From positions 1-64,000 of the forward strand of contig NZ_CP019036.1 in assembly GCF_001941825.1 (NCBI RefSeq): 64,000 nt of DNA, written 5' to 3'. This stretch comes from Massilia putida. Its GTDB lineage: Bacteria; Pseudomonadota; Gammaproteobacteria; Burkholderiales; Burkholderiaceae_D. A model generated the notes under the pieces. It made no database searches. It saw nothing but the letters and a program-made list of their open reading frames with translations, and was not told where the DNA came from. Made by a program: the position numbers and the translations under genes. Shown here piece by piece: positions 16,722-25,528 of this stretch; the first letter of the stretch is position 1, and every line of letters begins with the position of its first letter.

Positions 16722-16742
16722 AGGTTTTGTTAGGCGTTCTAA

Positions 16743-17968
16743 CAGGGTGTGGACGAAATTAAGCCTGATAAGTCAATCTGTTGAGTAGCATTCGGGCCTC
16801 TGCGAGCCAGACCCAAGCGGTCGAGATTTCCAGTTTTCGGTCGTGATGCATCACCGTACGACGCCAGCGCTCAGTCCACGCGTGCGTGCGCTCAACGACC
16901 CAGCGCTTCGGTAAGGCCACGAATCCTTTTTCGATTTCCATAGTCGGGACAGTCGCTTGTGCAGCATTGTGCAGCGTTCCGGTCGTGCCGTTACCTGGGC
17001 GCCGTACGACTTCGACACGGATGTGATGTTGCTGCTCGATGTCGCGAGCACACTTTCCGCTGTACGCCCCGTCTGTGTAAAGCTTCTCGAGCCGGGGCGC
17101 TTTGGCACACGCCTGTGCGACAACGGCTGCGGCGGCGTCTCGATCCTGCACGCTTGCAGCAGTCACCGTCACGGCAAGAACCAGGCCCAATGTATCGACG
17201 ACGAGGTTGCGTTTTCGGCCTTTGACCTTTTTGCCTGCATCGAAGCCGCTCTCGCCGCCCTGTGGCGAGCTGCGATTGGACTGGGCATCGATAACGGCCG
17301 CAGTCGGCGTACTTGGGCGTCCGATACGCGAGCGCCATTGCTCGCGTAACCGATCTTGCATCTGCTCGAATACTCCTGCTGCAGCCCAGCGCGCGAAGGT
17401 TTTGTAGACTGCTTGCCAAGGCGGGAATGTCTTGGGCAAGAGTCTCCAGGCGCACCCCGTGCGCAAGACGTAAGAACAGGCGTTGACCAGCTCGCGCCTG
17501 CTGTACTGCGCCGGGGTACCTCGTTGGCCTGGGGCCCGCTCGAACAAATCAGCGACCAGCTCCCATTCTGCGTCAGTCAAGTTGGTACTGTAGAAGGGAA
17601 CGTCTTCGCGCCGGTGCGCTTCCGTGTAGCCGTAGCGCTTAGGGCCTTTATCGGCCGTGGGAGATACCCGTCGAGCGGCCTTGAGCCGTACGATGCCTTC
17701 CGCGCGTAACGCGCGCCGGATCGTTGCTGTGCAAACGCGCACGCCGCAGCGACGATCCAACTCATCGGCAATTTCATCCAAGCTTGCCTGCGCGTGCTCC
17801 AACACGATTCCGTGCAAAGCTGCGATATGCTCAGGCTTCAATGCTGACGGCCTGCCGCCAAGATTTGCTGGCGACGAAGGATCAGACTGCTGTTTCGATG
17901 CCATGGCATGCCCTCCCATAACCGGAATAGCATGCCACAGGTACGCCAGCGATTTTGTCTACACCCTC
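16743..17968. mobile_element. IS5-family insertion sequence
   Basis: A 1226-bp element with related ends: AGGGTGTGGACGAAAT from 16744 and AGGGTGTAGACAAAAT read inward from 17967. It is flanked by TAA at 16740-16742 and 17969-17971. The left TAA is shared with the neighbouring IS5-family unit, so one element entered the target copy of the other. It holds one transposase gene. Confidence 0.8.
16759..17919 (-). CDS. IS5-family transposase with N-terminal HTH extension
   Basis: A 386-residue transposase. Residues 1-100 form a winged-helix/HTH domain (LGGRPSALKPEHIAALHG...CGVRVCTATIRRALRAEG). This is followed by an IS5-type DDE domain starting near YSTNLTDAEWELVADLF. The catalytic residues lie in AVIDAQSNRS, LYTDGAYSG and WVVERTHAWTERWRR. 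The enzyme looks complete. The HTH fusion is seen in some IS5 subgroups and resembles the domain of IS630-type enzymes. Confidence 0.88.
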   Translation of the reverse strand: MGGHAMASKQQSDPSSPANLGGRPSALKPEHIAALHGIVLEHAQASLDEIADELDRRCGVRVCTATIRRALRAEGIVRLKAARRVSPTADKGPKRYGYTEAHRREDVPFYSTNLTDAEWELVADLFERAPGQRGTPAQYSRRELVNACSYVLRTGCAWRLLPKTFPPWQAVYKTFARWAAAGVFEQMQDRLREQWRSRIGRPSTPTAAVIDAQSNRSSPQGGESGFDAGKKVKGRKRNLVVDTLGLVLAVTVTAASVQDRDAAAAVVAQACAKAPRLEKLYTDGAYSGKCARDIEQQHHIRVEVVRRPGNGTTGTLHNAAQATVPTMEIEKGFVALPKRWVVERTHAWTERWRRTVMHHDRKLEISTAWVWLAEARMLLNRLTYQA

Positions 17969-17971
17969 TAA

Positions 17972-18392
17972 GCCCCTTGGTAGTTAGTGGCGAGTTGCCG
18001 CAGGTATCTTTCTCACGTGTCGAGCAGCCTATGTCGGAGAAAGAGAGCACGAAGCCATTTACTGGCCATGCGGAGGCTTTAAGCCTACCATCCACTTGCA
18101 CCAGGTGCATTTCAAGGTTCGTTTAGGGAAGACCTACTACAACGAGGGATTTTTCAATGTGCCAGTCGCATTTGCGCGGCATTTTGCTGAGCATGGTACT
18201 GAGCTAAAGATGTACTGCGGTAGCGAGCGCGCCCTACTGATGGGTATGCTTGACCGTAAAGCCAACCAAAAAAGTGGTACACCGCGCATTTATGGCAAGG
18301 CTGAACTGGCACGCTGGATTCAAAAAAGCCTGAAAATGGACGATTTTCTAGAGGTGACAGTCGTTAGCACTCGTGAGTTGTTGCTGAACTAG
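17972..18392 (+). pseudogene. GIY-YIG nuclease, C-terminal part, separated and frameshifted
   Basis: From about 18078 the frame ending at 18392 encodes HLHQVHFKVRLGKTYYNEGFFNVPV...GTPRIYGKAELARWIQKSL. This pattern matches the C-terminal domain found behind GIY-YIG domains in a known nuclease subgroup. The frame joined from 12478 through 17972 runs MSEKESTKPFTGHAEA and then stops at 18126. One base missing near 18075 would link the two. A TTG at 18096 could start a 98-residue orphan protein, but no ribosome binding site supports this. Treat it as the tail of the interrupted nuclease. Confidence 0.65.
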
Positions 18393-18428
18393 GCTTGAAC
18401 GGCAGCGCTGCTTTGCCCAGCGCCGCCG

Positions 18429-18446
18429 TTTTCGCGTCCGCGAAAT
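18429..18446. promoter_or_regulatory. Backbone palindrome, copy 2
   Basis: TTTTCGCGTCCGCGAAAT. It touches the stop codon of the LPD7 protein gene, at the end of the conjugation operon. Confidence 0.8.
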
Positions 18447-20383
18447 CAGCGGGTACGTTCTAGCTCAGGCTGTCGCGCCTGCCTTGAGGGGGAGGATTTT
18501 TCCGCTACCTGGGGCGCGGGCAGCTTCATATCGCCCTTTTCGACGGAGGCGTTGAATCGTCCAAGGACTTCACGGCGCAGGTCTTCGGGATATTTCGACA
18601 GCTGCTTGTCCAGCACCTTGAAGGCCGCCTCGACCTTGACCTTTTCGTCCGGTGAAAGCGTCCGCATCACGACCAGGCCGGCCGGCTTGACTTCCCATTC
18701 GTTGCGCTTGGCAGGTACCTGTTGCTCGCCAATGACCTTGCCCGCACCGTCGCGCACGTTGGCTGTCACCTGGACGCTCTGTTGGTCGTTGAGCTTCAAC
18801 GAGATTCCGTCCCCGGCCTTGAACTTGCCGTCGCTCATCGAGCGCTCCAGATCCTTGCCCCATACCGTTCGTTCTCCTGCCTGCGTCTGCAGCTTCACGT
18901 AGTAACTCTGCTTCTCGTCCGGATCGTGCTTGTAGTTCGCGCGTCCATGATCGAGCAGGCGTCCAACGATCGGGGTCTTGCCTTCACCCGGTGCATCTGT
19001 TTTGGCTTGAGCCTGATCCGGGGTGTCCTTGCGGCTTGCAGTTGGTTCAGCTGCAGTGTTCGGACTAGCTGGGTTAGCCGATGCGCTCTTAGTGCCGCGT
19101 TGGTCGGCTTTCTCTGCTGCTTCCAGGCGCCCGGCAGATCGTGTTCCGGTACCTAAAATTTCTTCCCGCGTTGCTGCCTGCCGAGCTTTCGCCAAATCTA
19201 GCTCAACTTCAACCGCCGCCCTCTGGTTCGGTGTCAAGCCGTTCATGATCTTGGCGGATTGAGGACCTTCGCCCAAGGTCAATATCTGCTTTGCAGCTTC
19301 TTGAACCCGCTCCAGGTCTGGAAAGCGCGAGGCCGACTGCACTTGGCTATTTGTCGAGGGGGTATTAATCTCGCGGTCTACCTTGACCTCGATAGTGTTC
19401 TTGACGTCCTTGTCCGCCTTTCCAGCGCTGACGGCCGGATCGCCGGCGACGCCGCGTTCGCGCTTGAGTTGCTCCAGCTGCTGCAGGTCGTGTTGGGTAG
19501 GCTCGTAGCCCTTGGTACGCAGGCCGCGCGATTCGGCCTCCAGCCAGGCCGTTTGTCTGAACGAGTCAGTACCTTTCAACTCGATTTGATTCCAGTTTTT
19601 AGCCGCGGCGATGGCCACCATGTCCGCGATCGTGGCGCGATCTTCAACGGTAGTCGACAACTTCTTGCCGTGGTCCTGGAAGCGCAGCGTGTCCGACTCC
19701 TTGTCGTGGTATTTCCCGTCCCTGACCATATACGACGTCAGGATCTGCTCAGGCAAGTCATAGCCGGTTTTTTTCAGTACCGGCTTGCCGGCAGCCGGCT
19801 CGCCTTGTTCGGCGGCGCCAGGGCTTGGCTTGTCAGCCTTCGATCCGACAACCGAGGCATCGACGGCTGGCCCGGCAGGTTTGGCGGGATCTGCCTTGTC
19901 GAGCGTGACGCCGGATTTTGCGTGGGCCGAGGACTTGTCATTGTCCTTTGCTTCTGCCGGTGCTTTCGGCTCATCCGGCGATTTCGCGTCCTTGGCCACG
20001 CGACGGTCGAAGGCTTCGGTGTTCAGGGGCAGCTTTTGATAGAAGCTGTCCAGCACGGTTTCTCCGGTACCGCGCACATAGCGGCCGTCCTTCTCGATCG
20101 GCTCGATCTTGCGGCCGACGTCGACGTCATTGTGGATGTTCGACTTCGCGTGCACGGCGAGCGGATTGGCCTTCTCGTTGACCAGGATGTCTTGCCCCTT
20201 GGCCTGGAACTGTTCGGCCTTCTTCATCGCCTGCTGGAAGTCGGGCGTTTCGTACTGCAGGGCGTACGTGTTGTTCTCCTTCACGTACACCCGCAGCGGC
20301 GGTGCGTCAGGCGCTGGTCGATCGGCCGGCTTCGCCTGCGCGGTGTCCCGCTGGGGATCGTTCGATGCTTCGATGGTGTTCAT
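18446..20383 (-). CDS. LPD7-domain protein, last gene of the conjugation operon
   Basis: A 645-residue hydrophilic protein. Residues about 210-300 (GYDLPEQILTSYMVRDGKYHDK...TIADMVAIAAAKNWNQIELKGT) match the LPD7 domain of large polyvalent plasmid proteins. The N-terminus (RVYVKENNTYALQYETPDF...) resembles a companion KfrB-like segment. The C-terminal part contains a KfrB/DUF3560-like stretch (GRLLDHGRANYKHDPDEKQSYYVKL). Long Ala/Lys/Pro linkers separate the modules. The relaxase C-terminus has a similar LPD7 region, so both may share a partner. It follows virD4, 68 bp downstream. Its exact function is unknown. Confidence 0.7.
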   Translation of the reverse strand: MNTIEASNDPQRDTAQAKPADRPAPDAPPLRVYVKENNTYALQYETPDFQQAMKKAEQFQAKGQDILVNEKANPLAVHAKSNIHNDVDVGRKIEPIEKDGRYVRGTGETVLDSFYQKLPLNTEAFDRRVAKDAKSPDEPKAPAEAKDNDKSSAHAKSGVTLDKADPAKPAGPAVDASVVGSKADKPSPGAAEQGEPAAGKPVLKKTGYDLPEQILTSYMVRDGKYHDKESDTLRFQDHGKKLSTTVEDRATIADMVAIAAAKNWNQIELKGTDSFRQTAWLEAESRGLRTKGYEPTQHDLQQLEQLKRERGVAGDPAVSAGKADKDVKNTIEVKVDREINTPSTNSQVQSASRFPDLERVQEAAKQILTLGEGPQSAKIMNGLTPNQRAAVEVELDLAKARQAATREEILGTGTRSAGRLEAAEKADQRGTKSASANPASPNTAAEPTASRKDTPDQAQAKTDAPGEGKTPIVGRLLDHGRANYKHDPDEKQSYYVKLQTQAGERTVWGKDLERSMSDGKFKAGDGISLKLNDQQSVQVTANVRDGAGKVIGEQQVPAKRNEWEVKPAGLVVMRTLSPDEKVKVEAAFKVLDKQLSKYPEDLRREVLGRFNASVEKGDMKLPAPQVAEKSSPSRQARQPELERTR

Positions 20384-20451
20384 AGGAGTGTGCTCCTGTT
20401 GGATGAAAGGGTATGCGGCTTACAGCTGGGACTTCATGGCAGCGTCCGCAT

Positions 20452-22332
20452 CTACGCTGCTTTGGCCATTTCTTCTTCCGCTGCTTCGTCAGGTACGAAG
20501 CTGGCGAAGTCGAAGCCGATGGCATCACCGATGGCCTGCAAGATCGCGGCCTTGTTGAGGATGTCGTCAGCGTCGGTTTGCTCGATTTCCTCTTGTCGCA
20601 TCACGCGCGTGCGGTGCATCGCGCGCTTGATTTCGAGGGGCGGCACGGCCGGCACCGGGAAGCCCAGGCGCTCTTTCAACTCCGGGTCTTCGTGATAAAT
20701 GATCTTGTCCGCGAAGATCGGTTTGCAGTTTTCCATCGAGATCAGCAGCTTCTTGAACCCGATTTCTTTCACTTCCTGCGGCAGCATGAGCGCGCGCTTT
20801 TGTTCGGAATCGCTGTGACCAGTACCGGGCTTTCCGGTCGTGCGCGAGATCGAACGGGACTTCACCGTTTGGTAGCCCAACGTCTCTGAATATTCCTTCG
20901 CGTCGGCTTCTTCCTTGGGCTGGTACATGATCTTGAGAGCGCAGTTCGTCAGCAGCGTTTTCGTCCCCTGGACACCGTAACCGCGACCTTCGTCCCCGAT
21001 CAGCTGGCCATTGTTCTGATAGATCAGAACAGCCCGCATGTTGTACGCGGCCTGATAGCCGATCGCCTTGGCCAGGATTGCGATACGGCCGAGCGCGGCC
21101 ACCTCGTCCAGCAGCAGCAAGCATTGGTATTTCAGCGACGGATCATGTTCGGGCAGGACGCGCGTGTTCTCGTTCATCAGCTGGGAGAAGAACACGTTCA
21201 TGAGCACTTCGTAGCGCACCAGGTCTTCGGGCGTCATGCCGATGTACAGCGAGATCTTCCGGCGGCGCAGATCGCGGAAATCGAAGTCGTCGCCCGAGGT
21301 CGCCGCCGCCAGGCGCGGATCGCGGAAGATGTCGAGCGGTGCCATCAGCGTGCTAAGGATGTTGGAGCGCGTCTTGTCGGTTTGGGTGGCGTAAGTCCGC
21401 AGAGATTCAACGCACTCCGGGGACAGTCGCGGCAGGCCATTTTCGGGATTCTCGCGCTTCAAAATCGTGGCCTCGATCCATTCATGCAGGCCGCTACCGT
21501 CAGCCGGCGTAACGAGGCGCACCAGGTTGGGCATCGTGACTGGTTCGTCAGGAGTCTCCAGCATGTAGAGCACCAGGCCCAGGAACAGTGATCGCGCGTT
21601 GTCGTTGAAAAAGGCGTCCTTGCCGCCTGTCGGCCACCACATCGTCCCGATGTTTTGGATGTCGCCCACGCGGAATTCGTACGCTCGACGCACGTACGAC
21701 AGCATGTTCCAGCGATGCGAAAGGAACTCGGGATGGCCAGGCGCGAACAGGTAGCATTCTTGGCCGTGTGCCGCACGATACCCGGCCGTCAGATGCCAGT
21801 TTTCGAGCTTGATGTCTGTGGCGACAACGGAATGCGGATACGTCAGCAGATTGGGGATCACAAGACCGACGCCCTTGCCGCTGCGCGTCGGCGCTGCAAG
21901 GCTCACGAACTGCTGGCCGAAGAACGTAAGGAACTTTCCTTTGTACTTGCCGACCAGGATGCCAGGCCATTTTTCGTTTTCGCCGTCGCCAAGCAGGCCC
22001 GCTTTCTGGATCTCGGCCGTCTTGGCAAATCGTGCGCTACCGTGCAATTCGCGCTTCGAGCCGCTGAGAAGGGCGGCGATCGCCAGAACGACCGGCACTA
22101 CCGGGACAGCGATCGAGAAGACGTAGCCGAGCTGGAGCGCAGCGCGGACCTTCTTGATGTGGCTGTAGTCGTGCCAATAGTTGCTGAGCGTGTCGACGTT
22201 CACCGTTTCTGGCGGAATGTGCTGCATGGCGGCGAAGGCGCGGCCGCCCAGGTAACGACCGAGGAACCAGAAGCCGGTAACGACCACGGCGCCCATCACG
22301 GCCGCCACCGCGTACTTTGCTATTTTCGACAT
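20452..22332 (-). CDS. virD4: VirD4-type coupling protein
   Basis: A 626-residue type IV coupling protein. Two N-terminal membrane segments lie at about residues 8-28 and 72-92. The Walker A motif is APTRSGKGVGLVIPN and Walker B is CLLLLDEVAALGRI. It is an ATPase that links the relaxosome to the VirB channel and pumps DNA. Its length is normal. It lies 19 bp downstream of virB11, so it is part of the virB transcription unit rather than in a separate mobilization operon. Confidence 0.93.
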   Translation of the reverse strand: MSKIAKYAVAAVMGAVVVTGFWFLGRYLGGRAFAAMQHIPPETVNVDTLSNYWHDYSHIKKVRAALQLGYVFSIAVPVVPVVLAIAALLSGSKRELHGSARFAKTAEIQKAGLLGDGENEKWPGILVGKYKGKFLTFFGQQFVSLAAPTRSGKGVGLVIPNLLTYPHSVVATDIKLENWHLTAGYRAAHGQECYLFAPGHPEFLSHRWNMLSYVRRAYEFRVGDIQNIGTMWWPTGGKDAFFNDNARSLFLGLVLYMLETPDEPVTMPNLVRLVTPADGSGLHEWIEATILKRENPENGLPRLSPECVESLRTYATQTDKTRSNILSTLMAPLDIFRDPRLAAATSGDDFDFRDLRRRKISLYIGMTPEDLVRYEVLMNVFFSQLMNENTRVLPEHDPSLKYQCLLLLDEVAALGRIAILAKAIGYQAAYNMRAVLIYQNNGQLIGDEGRGYGVQGTKTLLTNCALKIMYQPKEEADAKEYSETLGYQTVKSRSISRTTGKPGTGHSDSEQKRALMLPQEVKEIGFKKLLISMENCKPIFADKIIYHEDPELKERLGFPVPAVPPLEIKRAMHRTRVMRQEEIEQTDADDILNKAAILQAIGDAIGFDFASFVPDEAAEEEMAKAA

Positions 22333-22351
22333 GGGATCTCCTGTACGGTGT

Positions 22352-23413
22352 TCAAACGTCGGAATCGCCGCGCAGCATCTTTGCGCGCCGCGCCGGGTCG
22401 TAATAAAGGTCGGTCATTCGCGTCCGCGAAAATTGGGCTACCACGTCGATCGACGTGCTGACCAGGCGGTAGATATGGCTCCAGTCCAGGGACATGCCGA
22501 CTTCGCTTTGCTTGATGAGCGTGGCGATTCGGCTGTGCGCCGCCAGCGGCGTGTTCGCGTGCGTCGTCGTCAGCGAGCCGGGATGGTCCGTGTTGAGCGC
22601 CGAGATATAGTCGAACGCTTCGTCGCCGCGCAGCTCCGTCAAAAAGATCCGGTCCGGCTTCATGCGCATGCACGACTTCAACGCATCACGCGGGGTAACG
22701 AAGTCGCCGTAGAACAGGTGAACCTTGTTTTCGTGCAGCGGCAGGTTCAGTTCGTGGACGTCCTCGATCGTGATGATTCGGGTATCGGTAGGCACCAGGT
22801 CGCTAAGCGCCTTCATGAAGGTGGTCTTGCCGCTGCCGGTACCGCCCGAAATGCAGACGTTCAGCTTGTGGTCAATGCACAGTTGGAAGAAGCGCTGCAT
22901 GTCGCGCTTCTCCTTTGCTTCGAGAATTTCAAGCTCGAAGTCCTGCAGGTGCACGCCGGCCGGTACCTGCCGAAACACGGACACGTCCTTGAAGTTGGCG
23001 AGCCGGCCGGTGCTGATGTATTCCGACATCGGATACCGTTCGCCCCCGCCGAGGCGGAACGCGAGCGCTACGGTTCCTTCCGGGCAGGCGGGCGGGATCA
23101 CCAGCTGGCCGCGCTGCCCATCGGGCAGGTGTACCGACTTGATGGGCGAGCGGATGTCGAGCGCCGTACCGCCATGAAAGATCGACGCGGCGTTGGCCAG
23201 CTCGCGCAGCAGCTGGAGCGAGCATTGCGGCACATCGTGGCGGGTCCGGCCGGCGGACGATTCCGTGAAAATCACACCCGGCTCGTTGACCTCGACATCG
23301 GTTAGACCAGGCATGTCGAGGAACCGTTGAATGCCCGCCTGCTTTAGCTTTTCGCGCAGCGTAACGCTCTTGTCGTAGGCCGCGACATTAGTACCGAGCG
23401 AGTTCATAGACAC
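22352..23413 (-). CDS. virB11: VirB11 secretion ATPase
   Basis: A 353-residue hexameric ATPase of the type IV secretion system. Walker A is GGTGSGKTTFMKAL, followed by an Asp box (IITIEDVHEL), a His box (SLTTTHANT) and Walker B (DRIFLTELRGDEAFDY). It powers pilus assembly and DNA transfer from the cytoplasmic face. It overlaps virB10 by 26 bp. A slightly degenerate copy of the backbone palindrome lies within its last 30 codons. Confidence 0.93.
   Translation of the reverse strand: MSMNSLGTNVAAYDKSVTLREKLKQAGIQRFLDMPGLTDVEVNEPGVIFTESSAGRTRHDVPQCSLQLLRELANAASIFHGGTALDIRSPIKSVHLPDGQRGQLVIPPACPEGTVALAFRLGGGERYPMSEYISTGRLANFKDVSVFRQVPAGVHLQDFELEILEAKEKRDMQRFFQLCIDHKLNVCISGGTGSGKTTFMKALSDLVPTDTRIITIEDVHELNLPLHENKVHLFYGDFVTPRDALKSCMRMKPDRIFLTELRGDEAFDYISALNTDHPGSLTTTHANTPLAAHSRIATLIKQSEVGMSLDWSHIYRLVSTSIDVVAQFSRTRMTDLYYDPARRAKMLRGDSDV
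22416..22433. promoter_or_regulatory. Backbone palindrome, copy 3, inside virB11
   Basis: ATTCGCGTCCGCGAAAAT, with one arm shortened. It lies in the coding sequence for the C-terminus of VirB11 (residues about SRTRM). Confidence 0.65.
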
Positions 23414-24701
23414 TCCCGAAGTCGAGGTCGCGCGCGACGAAAATATTGATGGCCTCGCCTTGGAGGCTGTAGCCGGTAGGCGGGATGTTGATGGTCTTGT
23501 CGAGCGCGCGCCCGGCCAGGTCTTGGCCAGCGTTCGCGGTCGTCGTCAGGCGAATCGTTCCTTCGGCATTCGATGCCTTGTTGGCGGCCGCTTGGCCCAG
23601 GTCGCTAATCAGGCTGAGCATGATGGCGGCGCCGAAGCGCTTGCGCCAGTGTTCATCGACATCTACAGGCAGGCCCGAGGCGCCGAGCGTGTCTGTTGCG
23701 AGCGAGTTGATGTCGATGACGACACCGCGCGGCGTCACGATGCGGTTCCACAGGACCGGCATCAATTCCTGTCCGAGCTGGAGCGGCTGGGAGCGTTCGC
23801 CCAGGACTTGGCTTCCACGCTCGATGAGCAAGGTCGAGCCATTGGCCGAGTACACGTCTTTCGAGACGACGCATGAAGTCTGCCCCGGATTCGTGCTCAC
23901 GATAAGCGTCCGCTGGCCACAGGGGATCGTCGTGCTTGCCAACAGCATGAGATCCAGGCTGCGATGGCGAGACGCCGACGTTGCGTGCAGTTGGCTTGGC
24001 TTGAGCGATTCTTCCAGGCCGCTCTTGTTCGCGTCCATGCGAGGCACGCCGAGCTGCGCTGGCATCATGCCGTTGTCGGCTGCCCGGCCAGGCATGGCCG
24101 CTTGTGGTTCGCTGCCGGTGGACACCAGCACTTCGCCCGAAAGCCTGCGTTGCCGAGGCGTTTCTACCTGCGGCCGTTGTTGACCTGCGTAGGCGCCTTG
24201 GCCTTGTGGGTACTGGCCAGGTCCGCCGGCACCCCCAGCACCGTTCGCGCCGTTCGGCACGCCAGCGCCGTTCGGGCCGCCAGGACCAGTTTTCGCGGAC
24301 GCGAAATCAGACGCGCCGTTGGCCGGCACAACGCCGATGGCGCCGGACGGTGGCGGCAGCTGCGATGCCGTGGTTTGTGGAGCCGGCTGGCTTGCCTCGT
24401 CCTCGGCCTTGATACGCTTCTTGACCGCATCCAGGTTCAGGGTCGCGACGTCGGTGTTGGCCACGGCGGTTTGCTGCTTTAGCTTCTCGGCCTTTTGCTG
24501 CACGGCGCGATCCTTGAGCCGCTGCATGAAAAGGGCCGAGCCGATCACCAACATGACCACGGCGAGCAAGATAGCGACTGTGATCGCCAGGCGCTTGACA
24601 CCGCTTTTCTTTTTCTTCGTCAGCAGCTTTGGAATGTCGCGGTCGACATTCACGTCTTCGTGTTCGGCCGGGCTGGCCGAAGCGGGGTTCATCGTGTTCA
24701 T
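23388..24701 (-). CDS. virB10: VirB10 core-complex protein
   Basis: A 437-residue protein spanning both membranes. One inner-membrane segment lies at about residues 38-60 (RLAITVAILLAVVMLVIGSA), followed by a Pro/Gly/Ala-rich periplasmic linker (about 115-185). The C-terminal beta-barrel domain is about 230-430 (TIPCGQRTLIVSTNPGQTSC, SQVLGE). VirB10 joins inner-membrane ATPases to the outer-membrane pore. A backbone palindrome is embedded in the linker (FASAK). It overlaps virB9 by 4 bases. Confidence 0.93.
   Translation of the reverse strand: MNTMNPASASPAEHEDVNVDRDIPKLLTKKKKSGVKRLAITVAILLAVVMLVIGSALFMQRLKDRAVQQKAEKLKQQTAVANTDVATLNLDAVKKRIKAEDEASQPAPQTTASQLPPPSGAIGVVPANGASDFASAKTGPGGPNGAGVPNGANGAGGAGGPGQYPQGQGAYAGQQRPQVETPRQRRLSGEVLVSTGSEPQAAMPGRAADNGMMPAQLGVPRMDANKSGLEESLKPSQLHATSASRHRSLDLMLLASTTIPCGQRTLIVSTNPGQTSCVVSKDVYSANGSTLLIERGSQVLGERSQPLQLGQELMPVLWNRIVTPRGVVIDINSLATDTLGASGLPVDVDEHWRKRFGAAIMLSLISDLGQAAANKASNAEGTIRLTTTANAGQDLAGRALDKTINIPPTGYSLQGEAINIFVARDLDFGSVYELARY
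24290..24307. promoter_or_regulatory. Backbone palindrome, copy 4, inside virB10
   Basis: TTTTCGCGGACGCGAAAT, within the low-complexity linker of VirB10. It encodes DFASAK on the minus strand. Such linkers tolerate insertion of a DNA site. Confidence 0.75.
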
Positions 24702-25528
24702 TGGGCCTCCTTATCCATGCGAACGGTGCGTGGCAGCGTGCTACCGGTGAGATTCAGTGCTCCATCGGGGTTCCAGCCGTCGTTACGGATCGCCATGACC
24801 GCTTTCCCGTACCGGAGGATGAAATTCGACGCGGTTTCGTGGACCACCATCGTTCCGGTGTCAGGGTCCATGTGGAAGTTCGTCAGCGCTTCGCGGCCGT
24901 CAGGCAGCAGCTTGTAGACCACAGGGAGTTCACGCGTCGAGTCGAAGCGGAAGTAGGTAAAGCGGCCGTCGTCCTCGACCAGGCTTGGCGACAGCGACTC
25001 GTCGCCACGCTTCATGTACTGTCGATTGCGCGTCCTTGTCGTGCCGTCCTTGCCGCTGGTCTGTTGCAGGCGCCTTGCAATGACGTCCTGCCGGTCCGCT
25101 TCGGCCCTTGCCAGCTTGGCCTTGGTGTCCGGATACGTGAAACGCACGATCAGCGTTGGCTGAATACGGGACTTTTTCGGGACCGACATGATCTCGAAGG
25201 CGTACGTGCGCTTGTTGGTGACGACCAGGGCTTTCGTGTCCGGCTGCGTGACCTTTGGCTTGAGCATAATGTTGCTGCCCCTCGGGCCAACGGACCACGC
25301 CTTTGCGTCTCCGAAGCCGATCATGCCCTTCGGCGTGTCGACAACCTGTTCGTCGTCCTCGAACTGGATCAGCGTCGGGTTGTTGGTTGCCGTGTAGATC
25401 TCGACTACGCGGTTCGGATCGTACTGCTCGATGTGGATACGCGGATCGACGGTGGCTGCCATCGCGGCCGTGCACGTCAGCAGGCAGGCTGCATTGAGCA
25501 AGACAGCCGTGTTCAGTTTCGCATTCAT
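24698..25528 (-). CDS. virB9: VirB9 core-complex protein
   Basis: A 276-residue periplasmic protein with a signal peptide (MNAKLNTAVLLNAACLLTCTAAMAA). The N-terminal domain is about 25-125 (RIHIEQYDPNRVVEIYTATNNPTLIQF). The C-terminal beta domain (FTYFRFDSTRELPVVYKLLPDGREALTNF) binds the VirB7 lipoprotein in known systems. It makes the outer-membrane ring together with VirB7 and VirB10. It overlaps virB8 by 4 bases and virB10 by 4 bases. Confidence 0.93.
   Translation of the reverse strand: MNAKLNTAVLLNAACLLTCTAAMAATVDPRIHIEQYDPNRVVEIYTATNNPTLIQFEDDEQVVDTPKGMIGFGDAKAWSVGPRGSNIMLKPKVTQPDTKALVVTNKRTYAFEIMSVPKKSRIQPTLIVRFTYPDTKAKLARAEADRQDVIARRLQQTSGKDGTTRTRNRQYMKRGDESLSPSLVEDDGRFTYFRFDSTRELPVVYKLLPDGREALTNFHMDPDTGTMVVHETASNFILRYGKAVMAIRNDGWNPDGALNLTGSTLPRTVRMDKEAQ

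Larger units (their letters stand above)
12479..16739. mobile_element. IS5-family unit carrying metal-efflux passenger genes
   Basis: Perfect 18-bp inverted repeats (12479-12496 and 16722-16739, GAACGCCTAACAAAACCT) bound a 4261-bp segment. TAA direct repeats flank it (12476-12478 and 16740-16742), the TNA duplication seen in part of the IS5 family. The left repeat contains the transposase stop codon. Inside are one IS5 transposase, a CDF exporter, a DUF1289 protein, an RcnR-type regulator and a CaCA exchanger. No second copy of the repeat lies next to the transposase start, so the outer repeats appear to be the functional ends. A composite transposon that lost most of its right IS is the alternative. 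Confidence 0.7.

Noticed and set aside
19259..20695. A 478-codon plus-strand open frame
   Set aside because: It is antisense to the LPD7 protein gene, lacks a ribosome binding site and its composition follows from the high-GC gene below it.
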